Assembly (NCBI GenBank): GCA_964574985.1
Contig: CAZNPH010000006.1
Coordinates: forward strand, 111,066 to 175,065
Direction of reading: 5' to 3'
Length of the DNA stretch: 64,000 bases
Source of the DNA: CAZNPH01 sp964574985
GTDB taxonomy: Bacteria > Bacteroidota > Bacteroidia > Bacteroidales > SM23-62
The notes below the pieces were generated by a model, which made no database searches, was not told the DNA's origin, and saw nothing but the letters and a program-made list of their open reading frames with translations. The position numbers and the translations under genes are program-made. Every line of letters starts with the position of its first letter. The first letter of the stretch is position 1. Below, piece by piece: positions 52,718 to 62,095 of this stretch.

Positions 52718-52883
52718 ATTCAAAACAACAAATGGTGTTATAAATGCAATAAATAATGAAAATAATTATATTAATAATAAAGAATATATGAATATAATAA
52801 TAATATGATAATTTACATACCGGAATGAAAGCCAAAATTGAAAAGTCCGGAATCATAAGAGACGGGGTTCGGATAAAATCATA

Positions 52884-52891
52884 TATCTTTG
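52884..52891 (+). promoter_or_regulatory. -7 element for the SGNH hydrolase gene
   Basis: TATCTTTG matches the consensus; transcription would begin near 52898, 20 bases before the ATG at 52918. This argues against upstream start codons such as 52825. Confidence 0.45.
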
Positions 52892-52917
52892 GAATGCAGT
52901 ATGTAAAAACAGGGCTT

Positions 52918-54303
52918 ATGAGAACCATTATACAATTTAGGAAAATATTGTTTTTGCTGAATGTCACGATCTTTTGTGGCGTAATGGCGGCCCAGGAAAG
53001 GCTGGAACCGGATCCGGCATATACCAGGGAGCCGGGAAAATACATTTCACGGACCATGCACCTGCTGGCCACAAGCACACCAAGAACCAGGAATACAGTA
53101 AGGATCATGGTATACGGCCAGTCGGTCAGTGCGGCTGACTGGTGGATCCCGCTCAAGGAGGATCTGGTCAACCGTTTTCCCCATGCAGACATTGTAATGA
53201 CCAACCGGGCCATCGGCGGATTTGCATCCCAGCGTTTGTGGAAGACCGTCGGGTTCGACATCATCAATTTCTATCCAGACCTGGTTATTTTTCACGTGTT
53301 CGGTTCACCGGAGCATTACGAAAGGATCCTGAAAGATATCCGCAGCAGGACCACCGCTGAGATGGTCATATGGAACGACCATTACAACCGGCGCGATGCA
53401 TGGAACGATAGCATGTCCTATCACATCATCCCCGGTTTCTGCGATAAATACAAATTACAACTGCTCAATGTACGGGATTCATGGAAGGATTATTTGAATG
53501 TGCACGGACTCGATACGGCGGATCTCCTCAAGGACGGAGTCCATTTGAATGCCTTCGGAAACTTTGTGCTGGCCAAAATGATCAACAGCGGGATGGTTTA
53601 TGATCCCGCACTCCCCGTCGATCCTTACGGGATGGTCAAGGAATATGAGATCGGCAGGGATGTTTTTTTCAGGGGCGATACCCTGACCCTTCCCTTTGAC
53701 GGCAACCGGGTGGATGCCGTTACCCTGGACCGTGATTTTGCCCCCCTCAGCGAATATGAGGTGCTGATCAACGGCAGACCCCCTTCGGAATACCAGGCCT
53801 GTTACATATTTTCCAGGCCCAACGACCTTCCGCACTGGCCCTGGGATGTTGGATCCATGTATTACATACAGAACAAAAGCGATCTGGTGGTGGAAAACTG
53901 GACACTGACCATTGACAAGCTGGACAAAGACCATGATTATTTTGAATTCGACCTGGTGGGCTCGGTCACCGGCCCCGACGGATCGGGAAACAGCCATGGA
54001 ACCTTTGTTTCCAATTCGGGGCGCATCGTGATCGATCCGGAGGATTGGCATATCAAACGTTCACATGACCACAGGCGGGTCGCCTTGCGACTGACTACTC
54101 CATATACGATCGAATGGAGCGTGATCCCCATGTTCCGTGATCGGTTCACCCCGGAACCGGATGAGGATCCCACCCTGGAAAATGCCATCACCATGGTCAA
54201 GGGACTTGAGAACGGGCATTACACCCTGAAACTGGTAAAAAAACACGGTTCCGGCCAGCCTCTTCGTGCCATCAGGGTATACCGCCCATTCTGGGGACGT
54301 TGA
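52918..54303 (+). CDS. Exported SGNH/GDSL-like hydrolase
   Basis: A 461-residue protein with a signal peptide (about 1-26, ending VMAAQ) and an SGNH-type domain in the first 230 residues: MVYGQSVSAADWW (block I variant with Ser, near 63-75), TNRAIGGFASQRLW (block II), IFHVFGSPEHYERI (block III-like) and DGVHLNAFGNFV with the Asp/His pair (near 204-215). It may deacylate a carbohydrate substrate. The C-terminal half is beta-rich with unknown function. Start follows the promoter at 52884; longer N-termini are possible but lack a promoter. It leads a plus-strand carbohydrate gene set. Confidence 0.75.
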   Translation: MRTIIQFRKILFLLNVTIFCGVMAAQERLEPDPAYTREPGKYISRTMHLLATSTPRTRNTVRIMVYGQSVSAADWWIPLKEDLVNRFPHADIVMTNRAIGGFASQRLWKTVGFDIINFYPDLVIFHVFGSPEHYERILKDIRSRTTAEMVIWNDHYNRRDAWNDSMSYHIIPGFCDKYKLQLLNVRDSWKDYLNVHGLDTADLLKDGVHLNAFGNFVLAKMINSGMVYDPALPVDPYGMVKEYEIGRDVFFRGDTLTLPFDGNRVDAVTLDRDFAPLSEYEVLINGRPPSEYQACYIFSRPNDLPHWPWDVGSMYYIQNKSDLVVENWTLTIDKLDKDHDYFEFDLVGSVTGPDGSGNSHGTFVSNSGRIVIDPEDWHIKRSHDHRRVALRLTTPYTIEWSVIPMFRDRFTPEPDEDPTLENAITMVKGLENGHYTLKLVKKHGSGQPLRAIRVYRPFWGR

Positions 54304-54349
54304 TTTTGAAATCACTCCGGATCAAAAACCGTAAAGCCAAACGACCCGG

Positions 54350-56182
54350 ATGCAAACTGTAATCAATAAAATCAAGAACATGAGCCAACATCAGATAAAA
54401 GCGGCCGGAAAGCCGGCCACGGCCTTCATCGCAGGGATGCTTCTGCTGGGCAATTTTCCTCCTCCGGCGGTAGCGCAGGAATATACACGGGGTGAAGATG
54501 CGGAGTCCTTTTTCAGGGGTGTAAGCAATGCGGAAAAACAAAAGATCGTGGAAGCTTTGCCCCGGACCGCTCACGTGAGCCCTGAAAAACCCGGAAAGCT
54601 GCTGGTGTTTAATCTGCATATCCGCGACAAAAAGGTGGTGGAAGGACACAGCTCCATTCCCTACGGCAATTACGCCATTTACCAGATGGGAAAAAGAACC
54701 GGTGCCTGGGAAACCTTTTTCAGCAGGGATACCCTGATGTTCGGCAGGGAAGCCCTGGAACCCTTCGATGCCGTCTGTTTTAACAATACAGGAGGGGTAC
54801 TGTGTGAAGACCCCGTGCTCCGAAGGAATTTGCTGGAATATGTGCATTCGGGAAAGGGATTCGCAGGGGTCCATGCCGCCGCGGCCACCTTCGTTCAGTT
54901 TCCCGTTTATGACCAGTTCCCCCAATACGGGGTCATGCTGGGAGGTTATGAGAATTACGGGCATCCCTGGGCTCCGGATGAACAAGTCATACTACAGGTA
55001 AATGAAACGGATCATCCGGTGAACAGTGCCTTTGAATCCAAAAACTTTGCCATCCGGGATGAGATCTACCAGTATTGTGATCCTTATTCCCGGGACATCC
55101 TCCGGGTACTGGTTTCGGTTGATCCGGAAAAAACAGACATGGGCCCTGAAAGGTATATTTATGCCCCGCGGAGGATCGACAAAAACATAGCGGTTAGCTG
55201 GGTGAAGGCCTATGGAAAGGGCAGGGTCTTTTTCAGTGCCCTCGGGCACAATCCCCATATATTCTGGAACTCATTGGTAATGGAACATTTTTATGACGGC
55301 ATTCAGTTCAGTCTGGGAGACCTCGCGGGTTCCGTTGTGCCCGGAAACAAAATGGATCCGGCCGTCAGGGCAAGGGAAAACCTCGGCTGGCGGTTCGGGA
55401 TCAATTCATATTGTTTCCGTGAAGGGACGCTGTTCGAAGCCATTGACAAGACCGCAGCCCTGGGTTCATTTTATATGACCGGATACAATTTTCAGAAAGT
55501 CAGTGATGAGATCGGCAAGGAATTTGACCATCACCTTACCGGTGAAGAACGGCTGGCGGTGATGACCAAGCTGGCGGAAGAAGGGGTCAGACTGGTGGAG
55601 TATTATATCCACCGCCTGCCGGAAGACCGGGAAGAATGCAGAAAGATCTTTGAATTTGCCCATGCCATGGGCGTGGAAACCATAGTGGGCGAACCGGCAG
55701 AGGAAAGACTGGATATGGCGGAAGCGCTGTGTGAAAAATTTGACATGCGTCTGGCCATACACAACCACCAAAAAGACCTGTCTCCCGTTTACTGGGATCC
55801 TGAAGGGATCCTTGAGGTATGTGATGGGCGCAGCACCAGGATCGGGGCCTGCGGGGACATCGGTTTCTGGATCCGTTCCGGGATCGATCCGGAAAAAGCC
55901 GTCAGGAAGCTCGGAGACCGGCTGATCAGTTTGCACGTGCATGACCTGAATGAAAAAAGCCCCGAAGGGCATGACGTGGCCTGGGGGGAAGGTGTGGTCG
56001 ATTTCAGGGCCTTGCTGGAAACCCTGCATGAAATGAACCTGCCGGTGTTTTACGGACTCGAATATACCCGTCAGGAAGGAAATGCCTTCGGAGCCATCAG
56101 GGACAGCATGGATCATTTTGACCGGATCTGCATGGAATTGGCAGGAAAAACCTCCATCACCGATCCGGCGGCAAGTCGCTGA
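54350..56182 (+). CDS. Exported ThuA-TIM barrel fusion (sugar-related)
   Basis: A 610-residue protein with an N-terminal export signal (about 20-43, ending AVAQ). Residues about 60-330 form a ThuA (glutamine-amidotransferase-like) domain: FDAVCFNNTGGVLCEDP near 138, FAGVHAAAATF near 168 and GKGRVFFSALGHNPHIFWN near 285. Residues about 335-600 are a xylose-isomerase-like/AP-endonuclease TIM barrel with LAIHNHQKDLSPVYWDP near 470, GDIGFWIRSG and LHVHDLNEKSPEGHD carrying the metal ligands His, Asp and Glu. Both halves occur in sugar-oxidation clusters with Gfo/Idh/MocA proteins such as the next gene. ATG at 54380 is an alternative start. Confidence 0.85.
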   Translation: MQTVINKIKNMSQHQIKAAGKPATAFIAGMLLLGNFPPPAVAQEYTRGEDAESFFRGVSNAEKQKIVEALPRTAHVSPEKPGKLLVFNLHIRDKKVVEGHSSIPYGNYAIYQMGKRTGAWETFFSRDTLMFGREALEPFDAVCFNNTGGVLCEDPVLRRNLLEYVHSGKGFAGVHAAAATFVQFPVYDQFPQYGVMLGGYENYGHPWAPDEQVILQVNETDHPVNSAFESKNFAIRDEIYQYCDPYSRDILRVLVSVDPEKTDMGPERYIYAPRRIDKNIAVSWVKAYGKGRVFFSALGHNPHIFWNSLVMEHFYDGIQFSLGDLAGSVVPGNKMDPAVRARENLGWRFGINSYCFREGTLFEAIDKTAALGSFYMTGYNFQKVSDEIGKEFDHHLTGEERLAVMTKLAEEGVRLVEYYIHRLPEDREECRKIFEFAHAMGVETIVGEPAEERLDMAEALCEKFDMRLAIHNHQKDLSPVYWDPEGILEVCDGRSTRIGACGDIGFWIRSGIDPEKAVRKLGDRLISLHVHDLNEKSPEGHDVAWGEGVVDFRALLETLHEMNLPVFYGLEYTRQEGNAFGAIRDSMDHFDRICMELAGKTSITDPAASR

Positions 56183-56251
56183 TTTTAGACAAATGGGGGT
56201 TCGCCGGCCCGGAATGTGGACAGCATGGGGGTGGCCGGCAAAAATTAGACA
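56183..56251. repeat. Short direct repeats between the ThuA fusion and oxidoreductase genes
   Basis: ATGGGGGT followed closely by GCCGGC occurs twice (56193-56208 and 56225-56239), and the pair is flanked by TTTTAGACA (56183-56191) and ATTAGACA (56244-56251). The arrangement is not a clear terminator or operator. Meaning unknown. Confidence 0.35.
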
Positions 56252-56312
56252 TAGCCTTTGGACTGATATTGTAACAAGCATATAATCATATGATTAACTA
56301 AGATATTTTCTT

Positions 56313-57641
56313 ATGATACAAAAATTCAACAGAAGAAATTTCATCCGCAAATCGGCAGCCACTGCCGTGGGTGCCATTGTGCTGCCCGCTATTGTGCCGG
56401 CCCGGGTTCTGGCGGGAAGCGGGAAAATGCCCCCGTCGGATAAGATCAACCTGGGATTCATCGGTGTGGGGAACATGGGAACCGGACATGTGCGGTCATT
56501 CCTTGGTTATGACGATGTTCATGTAGCGGCTGTATGTGATGTCCGGAAAAAACACCGTGACAGGGCCAAAAAGATCGTGGATGACCGGTACGGGAGCACG
56601 GATTGTGATACCTATCATGATTTCAGGGAGCTGCTTGCCCGCGGGGATATTGATGCCATCGTCATGGCCACCCCCGACCACTGGCATGCCCTGATCGGGA
56701 TAGAGGCAGCCAAACAGAACAAAGACATGTATCATGAAAAACCACTGAGCCTGTTTTTCAGGGAATGCCAGGCCATGCGAAAGGCGGTCAACGATTCCGG
56801 GGTGGTGTTCCAGCTGGGCACCCAGCAAAGATCGGACGAACGTTTCCGTTTCACCTGCGAGCTGGCCAGGAATGAGAAATTCGGCAAACTGGAGACCATT
56901 GTGGTCGCCTCAGCCGGTGGTTCCGGATCCAATATTATCCGGCCGGTCGAACCCGTTCCTCCCGGATTTGATTATGACATGTGGCTGGGCCCTGCTCCCT
57001 GGGCTCCCCACTGCAACCTGAGAACCACCCGTTCCTTTACAGTGATCTATGATTATTCCGTGGGATGTATTTCCGGGGCCTACGGCATCCACCACGTGGA
57101 CATCGCCCAGTGGGCTGCAGATGCCGACCACACAGGCCCCATAAGCGTGGAAGGGCAGGGCGTGGTTCCGGAAGACGGGCTCTTTGATACCATTACCAGT
57201 TGGGAATCGGAGCAGACATATGCCAGCGGGGTGAAGCTGCTCCATATGGACCACGGCACGGCCAGGAAAAGATTTCCCCAGTTGCGGGGACATGCCATGG
57301 GCATGCTGTTCATAGGAAGCGAGGGGTGGGTGCATGTAAAGCGGGGATACATCAATGCACAGCCCGAATCCCTGCTGAAAACCGTCATCGGTCCGGATGA
57401 GATCCGGTTGCCCCGGAGCAATGACCACCGACGGAATTTCCTGGATTGTGTGCGGAGCCGCCGGCAAACTGTCAGTCCCATCGAAACCGCGGTGCGATCC
57501 GAAGCAGTTGCCCAGCAGGCAGATATTGCAATCCGGCTGGGGCGCAGACTGGAATGGGATCCGGTCAGGGAAGAATTCCCGGGCGATCCAGAAGCCAATA
57601 AAAAGCTGTCCAGACCCATGAGGAGCCCCTGGCATCTGTAA
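56313..57641 (+). CDS. Tat-exported Gfo/Idh/MocA family oxidoreductase
   Basis: A 442-residue NAD(P)-dependent sugar oxidoreductase. The twin-arginine signal FNRRNFIRKSAATAVGA begins at residue 5. The Rossmann motif NLGFIGVGNMGTGHV follows near 47-61, and the catalytic Lys in EKPLSLFF and ATPDHWH near 113-119 are family motifs. Tat export indicates folding with bound cofactor in the cytoplasm before transfer to the periplasm, as seen in many Bacteroidota and Planctomycetes members that act on glycans. It lies between the ThuA fusion and the HEAT gene. Confidence 0.92.
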   Translation: MIQKFNRRNFIRKSAATAVGAIVLPAIVPARVLAGSGKMPPSDKINLGFIGVGNMGTGHVRSFLGYDDVHVAAVCDVRKKHRDRAKKIVDDRYGSTDCDTYHDFRELLARGDIDAIVMATPDHWHALIGIEAAKQNKDMYHEKPLSLFFRECQAMRKAVNDSGVVFQLGTQQRSDERFRFTCELARNEKFGKLETIVVASAGGSGSNIIRPVEPVPPGFDYDMWLGPAPWAPHCNLRTTRSFTVIYDYSVGCISGAYGIHHVDIAQWAADADHTGPISVEGQGVVPEDGLFDTITSWESEQTYASGVKLLHMDHGTARKRFPQLRGHAMGMLFIGSEGWVHVKRGYINAQPESLLKTVIGPDEIRLPRSNDHRRNFLDCVRSRRQTVSPIETAVRSEAVAQQADIAIRLGRRLEWDPVREEFPGDPEANKKLSRPMRSPWHL

Positions 57642-57664
57642 ATAAACATCAAAAAACCATTGTC

Positions 57665-59767
57665 ATGACAAAAAGCAATCATACCATCAGCATCAAATCC
57701 TTCCTGATCATATCGTTCTGCCTGATTATGGGTTTTTCAGGTACCCGTGGATATGCACAGACAGGTTCCGGGGAACAGATCCTGGAAGAAACCGGCAACC
57801 TGCTGGAAAGCATTGCAGTCTATAATTATGACAGCAGAAGCTGGCTCAATGATTATCTCGATCTGATGCGCTCGGTTTACAACACACCGGGTGCAGCGGC
57901 AGAAGTTGAAAAGATGATGCTGGATTTTCTGGAATCCGATGCCACCTATGCAGGAAAACAGTTCATTTGCAAACACCTGCGGATCATTGCCACGGATGCC
58001 TCCGTCCCTGTCCTGGCCGGGATGATCCGGGACCCGCAAACCGCCGATATGGCGCTGTATGCGATGGAAAACATACCCGGATCGGCGGTTGATGAAGCAT
58101 TGCTGAAAGCCATGGATGAGACGGAAGAAGAAGTGCTGGCCGGGGTCATCAATGCACTGGGGGTACGGAAGACCGGAAAAACAGCAAAAAAAGCCGTCAG
58201 AAAACTGGCCGGCTGTACCGGGAATGACAACCAGGAAGTTGCCAAAGCAGCGGTCTATGCCCTGGGCAGGATCGGAGGGGAAAAAGCTGCTGCCATACTG
58301 GAGGAGGAATATCTCCGGGCCGGTCCTCCCTTCAAATGGGACATTGCCGGTTCCTGGCTGAAATGCGCAGACGGATTCCTGGAGGAAGGCAAGGGCAAAA
58401 AGGCCCGGAATATCTATGAGAAAATATATGCTGACAGTCCGCCCGTGACCACCAGGGTCGCGGCTTTCAAAGGGATGTTGAAGACCGGCGACATGCCTCC
58501 GGAAAACCAGATCCTCAGGATCCTGGAAAGTGGGGATCCGCCCATGAGGGAAGCTGTTGTCCCCATGATCCGTGACCTGCCCGAAGGAAGCAATATGAAA
58601 ATTTTTCTGGAACCCATGGACCAATGGCCGGACATGCTGCAGATGCAGGTGGCGGTGGCCATTGCCTGCAGGCATGACCCCCTGGTGCATGATAAAATCC
58701 TCCGGATGGCCGGTCATGAAAACCCGGCCATCCGGCTGGCTGCCATACAAGCCCTCCGGGAAATCGGAACGGCCGGCGATGTATTGTACCTTGCCCGGCT
58801 GGCTGCCGGAGGCAGGGGAAGAGGGGAAGAAATGGCCAGGCGGTGCCTGTATTCACTCAGGGGAGAAAAAGTGGAAAAAGCCATTTTGGAGGGGATGGAA
58901 AAAACCAGCGGGGAGGTCAGGGCAGAACTGGTGCGCAGCATAGGCACCCGGAATATGATTTCTGAACTGGACCACGTTTTCAAATACGCGAGTGATCCGG
59001 ACCGGAATGTCAGGAAAGAATCTATGGAAGTGCTGGGCATGCTGGCCGGTCCCGGCCAGTTGAAACAGGTGATCGATCTGCTGACCCGGGAGGAAAGCAG
59101 GCAGGTCAGACGCGAAGCTGTACAGGCCGTGGTGTCCATTGTCACGCAGATCCCCGATGAATCCGAAAGGGCCGTGGAAATCATTGACGCCCTGGAAGTT
59201 GCAGGGGAAATCCGTAACAAGGAAGCATTGATCGAAATTCTCGGAGAGATTGCCAGTGGACAAGCCCTGTATGTATTGCGGGATCACCTTGATCATCCGG
59301 AAAAAGATGTTCAGATTGCTGCCGTGAGAGCACTGTCAGGATGGCCTGATGCGGCTCCCCTGTGGTATCTCAAGTCTATTGTTCAAAAAAGCGAAATGCC
59401 CCGGAAACGTGCCCTCGCTTTCAGGGGGTATGCCCGGCTGATCGGGATGGCGGAAGAACTCAGTGATCAGGAAAAAGTGAAGGAATACCGCCTGGCCTTT
59501 CAATTGGCTGAAAATCAGCGGGAGAAAATTGCCGTGGTATCCGGACTCTCCGGTGTGGTATCCCTGGATGCCCTGCACTGGGCGGTAGAACTGCTCGGCG
59601 ATGCTTCCCTGAGAAGGGAAGCCGAAGCAGCGGTGGCCAGGATCGCCGGGGAAACCGGGGACAATCACCCCGAGGAAACCCGCAAGATCATCAATAAAAT
59701 ACTGGAGGATACCGGTCCGGGGGAATTCAGGGAAAACCTGGAACGGATTTTGACCTATATCAAATAG
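57665..59767 (+). CDS. Exported HEAT-repeat protein
   Basis: A 700-residue protein with a signal peptide (about 1-36, ending RGYAQ) and HEAT/PBS-lyase-type helical repeats through the rest (for example EVAKAAVYALGRIGGEKAAA near 188, AIRLAAIQALREIGTAGDVL near 355 and DVQIAAVRALSGWPDAAP near 545). It has no catalytic motif and should be a periplasmic scaffold. Such proteins are often encoded with Gfo/Idh/MocA and ThuA proteins in sugar-degradation clusters. It lies 23 bases after the oxidoreductase gene and 16 before the discoidin-like gene. Confidence 0.88.
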   Translation: MTKSNHTISIKSFLIISFCLIMGFSGTRGYAQTGSGEQILEETGNLLESIAVYNYDSRSWLNDYLDLMRSVYNTPGAAAEVEKMMLDFLESDATYAGKQFICKHLRIIATDASVPVLAGMIRDPQTADMALYAMENIPGSAVDEALLKAMDETEEEVLAGVINALGVRKTGKTAKKAVRKLAGCTGNDNQEVAKAAVYALGRIGGEKAAAILEEEYLRAGPPFKWDIAGSWLKCADGFLEEGKGKKARNIYEKIYADSPPVTTRVAAFKGMLKTGDMPPENQILRILESGDPPMREAVVPMIRDLPEGSNMKIFLEPMDQWPDMLQMQVAVAIACRHDPLVHDKILRMAGHENPAIRLAAIQALREIGTAGDVLYLARLAAGGRGRGEEMARRCLYSLRGEKVEKAILEGMEKTSGEVRAELVRSIGTRNMISELDHVFKYASDPDRNVRKESMEVLGMLAGPGQLKQVIDLLTREESRQVRREAVQAVVSIVTQIPDESERAVEIIDALEVAGEIRNKEALIEILGEIASGQALYVLRDHLDHPEKDVQIAAVRALSGWPDAAPLWYLKSIVQKSEMPRKRALAFRGYARLIGMAEELSDQEKVKEYRLAFQLAENQREKIAVVSGLSGVVSLDALHWAVELLGDASLRREAEAAVARIAGETGDNHPEETRKIINKILEDTGPGEFRENLERILTYIK

Positions 59768-59783
59768 TTGTTGTCTGACTAAA

Positions 59784-60485
59784 ATGGAAAAGATGAATCC
59801 CATGGGAAAAAGTCTGAAAACCCTTGTATCCGGTTTTGTTTTGTGTGCATTGACGGGCATCATGCCTTTTGTCCCGGCATGGGGCCAGGATATTGAACCC
59901 CTGAACATCGATCTTCCCAAGCCCATGTTCATAGGCACCCCCACAGGATTCCGGGTCAACAAGCTTGAACCTCCCCGTGGCCACGACCGCCCGCCCTTTC
60001 TGGCACCCCAGGGAACAGAGAATGTCGCCCTGGGGAAATTTGTGGAAAGCAGCGACCCGGATCCGCTTATGGGAGATCTTGAACTGGTCACCGACGGAAA
60101 CAAGGAAGCGGTGGACGGATCCTTTGTGGAGCTGGACGAGGGCCTGCAGCACATCACCATTGATCTGGAAGGAAGGTTCAACATATATGCCATTGCTTTC
60201 TGGCACTTTCACAAGAAAGCCCGGGTTTATTCTGATGTGATCGTTCAGGTTTCGGATGACCCGGATTTTCTCACCGGTGTGCATACCGTGTTCAACAATG
60301 ACTACAACAATTCGGCCGGATTCGGATCGGGCGGGGAGTGGCATTATGTGGAGACATACGAGGGCAAGCTGGTGGATGCCAAAGGCGCACAGGGGCAGTT
60401 CGTCCGTTTGTACAGCCAGGGGAATACGGACAACAAATTCAACCATTACATCGAAGTGGAAGTATACGGAAAACCAGTCGAGTGA
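59784..60485 (+). CDS. Exported discoidin/galactose-binding-like protein
   Basis: A 233-residue exported protein: signal peptide (about 8-35, ending AWGQ), then a single beta-sandwich of F5/8-type (galactose-binding-like) pattern (about 75-230). Strand motifs include TENVALGKFVESSDPDP near 79, HITIDLEGRFNIYAIAFWHF near 122 and FVRLYSQGNTDNKFNHYIEV near 211. It may bind carbohydrate or another surface ligand; no catalytic residues are seen. The TGA overlaps the GTG of the GT39 gene (GTGA), so the two are translationally coupled. Confidence 0.8.
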   Translation: MEKMNPMGKSLKTLVSGFVLCALTGIMPFVPAWGQDIEPLNIDLPKPMFIGTPTGFRVNKLEPPRGHDRPPFLAPQGTENVALGKFVESSDPDPLMGDLELVTDGNKEAVDGSFVELDEGLQHITIDLEGRFNIYAIAFWHFHKKARVYSDVIVQVSDDPDFLTGVHTVFNNDYNNSAGFGSGGEWHYVETYEGKLVDAKGAQGQFVRLYSQGNTDNKFNHYIEVEVYGKPVE

Positions 60486-62095
60486 ACAAACCGTACCTGT
60501 ACCGTTCTCTTTTTCTGTTCGTGCTGGTCCTGGCCATGGTGCTCAGGTTTGCCGCTATCCGCCGGAGGCCCATGCATACCGATGAGGCTGTGCACGGGAT
60601 GAAATTCTGCGCTCTCCTGGACAGCGGCCATTACCGTTATGACAAAAAGGAATTCCACGGCCCGGTATTAAACTACCTGACCCTTCTGCCGGCCTGGCTG
60701 ACCGGGGCCGGAACATGCCGGGAGATCGACGAGGCCGTTCTGCGCCGGGTGCCTGCAGCCATGGGGGTATGCATGCTCCTGTTGCTGGCACTCCTGAACG
60801 GCGCAATGCGGCGTCCGGCCATTCTGGCATCAGCGGCTCTGGCCGCCGTTTCCCCGGTTTTTGTGTACTACAGCCGGTATTATATCCAGGAGATACTGCT
60901 GGCCTTTTTCACCCTGGCTTTTCTGGCTGCTGCATACCGGTACATCAAAAGCAGGAAACTCATCTGGGCACTGGTGGGGGGAGGGGTGGCCGGACTGATG
61001 CATGCGACCAAGGAAACCTTTGTCATCTCCCTGGGATGCATGGGATTGGCCCTTGTGGTTTTGTGGCTGACAGGCCCCCGGGGAATAACCCGTTCAATCA
61101 GCCGGGGAAAGCAATCTGCCAGGGACAGCGGTAACAAAATCTTCTGGCACATACCGGCTGCAGCAGGAACCGCAGCGGTTATTTCCGCCATTTTCTTTTC
61201 CTCTTTCTTTACCAATATGCAGGGCATCAGCGATTCATATACTTTTTATGAAACCTACCTGCAAAGGGCAGGAGCCGGCCAGGCACACCACCATCCCTGG
61301 CATTATTACCCCGGACTTCTGCTGTGGCCCGGTAAATTACATGCCGGCGTGGCAGGGGAGTGGCTGATCTTCCTTGCCGGGATATGGGCCATGATCCAGG
61401 CATGGTCCGGAAAATCCGGAAGCCGGTTCAAAGACACGGGATTTATCCGCTTCATGTCCGTTTATGCCCTGCTCATGCTGGCGGTTTATTCGGCAATCCC
61501 CTACAAAACCCCCTGGAACCTGCTTCAGTTCTGGTTGGGATGGATCATTCCGGCCGGTGCAGGAGTGATGCATTTCTGTGGCCTGTTCAAAAAGCAATGG
61601 GCACGAACAGGCGTTTACATCGTCCTGTTCGCGGCAGGAGCTCATTTGCTCTGGCAATCATACCTGCTGAATTTCCGGTACGGTGCCGATCCCCGCAATC
61701 CCTGGGCTTACGCCCATACCAGCCGGGACATTTTCAAGGTGACCGGAAGGATCCGGCAATTGGCCGGTGAATGCCCACAGGGCAAAGACATCTATATGGA
61801 AGTAATTTTCCCGGAGCACGATTACTGGCCGCTTCCCTGGTATCTGCGTGATTTCAACAACATCGGATGGTGGGATCATGTGGCTATGGATACTCCTGCG
61901 GCACCCCTGGTGCTGGCCTCTCCCGTTTTCCGGGAAGACCTGCTCAGAAAACTCTATGAACTGCCTCCGCCGGGACAGAAACATCTGTATGTTCCCCTGT
62001 TTGAAAATACACCCGAACTGAGACCGGGGATGGAGATCCGGGGATATGTCAGGAAGGATTTCCGGGACCGTTCCCTTTTGACAGATATTTTTTGA
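60482..62095 (+). CDS. GT39-like membrane glycosyltransferase (TIGR03663 type)
   Basis: A 537-residue integral membrane protein with about ten helices. RRRPMHTDEAVHGMKFC near 25-41 contains the first-loop acidic residues typical of GT-C enzymes (Asp/Glu pair), and VYYSRYYIQEILLAFFTLAF near 130 and HATKETFVISL near 180 match the TIGR03663 family (Agl23-like). GT-C enzymes use lipid-linked sugar donors to modify proteins or lipids on the outer face of the inner membrane. It starts with GTG overlapping the preceding stop. Its end overlaps the convergent GT2 gene by 47 bases; that GT2 may make its lipid-linked donor. Confidence 0.85.
   Translation: MNKPYLYRSLFLFVLVLAMVLRFAAIRRRPMHTDEAVHGMKFCALLDSGHYRYDKKEFHGPVLNYLTLLPAWLTGAGTCREIDEAVLRRVPAAMGVCMLLLLALLNGAMRRPAILASAALAAVSPVFVYYSRYYIQEILLAFFTLAFLAAAYRYIKSRKLIWALVGGGVAGLMHATKETFVISLGCMGLALVVLWLTGPRGITRSISRGKQSARDSGNKIFWHIPAAAGTAAVISAIFFSSFFTNMQGISDSYTFYETYLQRAGAGQAHHHPWHYYPGLLLWPGKLHAGVAGEWLIFLAGIWAMIQAWSGKSGSRFKDTGFIRFMSVYALLMLAVYSAIPYKTPWNLLQFWLGWIIPAGAGVMHFCGLFKKQWARTGVYIVLFAAGAHLLWQSYLLNFRYGADPRNPWAYAHTSRDIFKVTGRIRQLAGECPQGKDIYMEVIFPEHDYWPLPWYLRDFNNIGWWDHVAMDTPAAPLVLASPVFREDLLRKLYELPPPGQKHLYVPLFENTPELRPGMEIRGYVRKDFRDRSLLTDIF

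Noticed and set aside
55466..56281. 271-codon minus-strand frame
   Set aside because: Opposite the TIM-barrel half of the ThuA fusion; no motif of its own.
57737..58750. 337-codon minus-strand frame
   Set aside because: Opposite the HEAT-repeat gene, whose helical repeats are regular through the interval.
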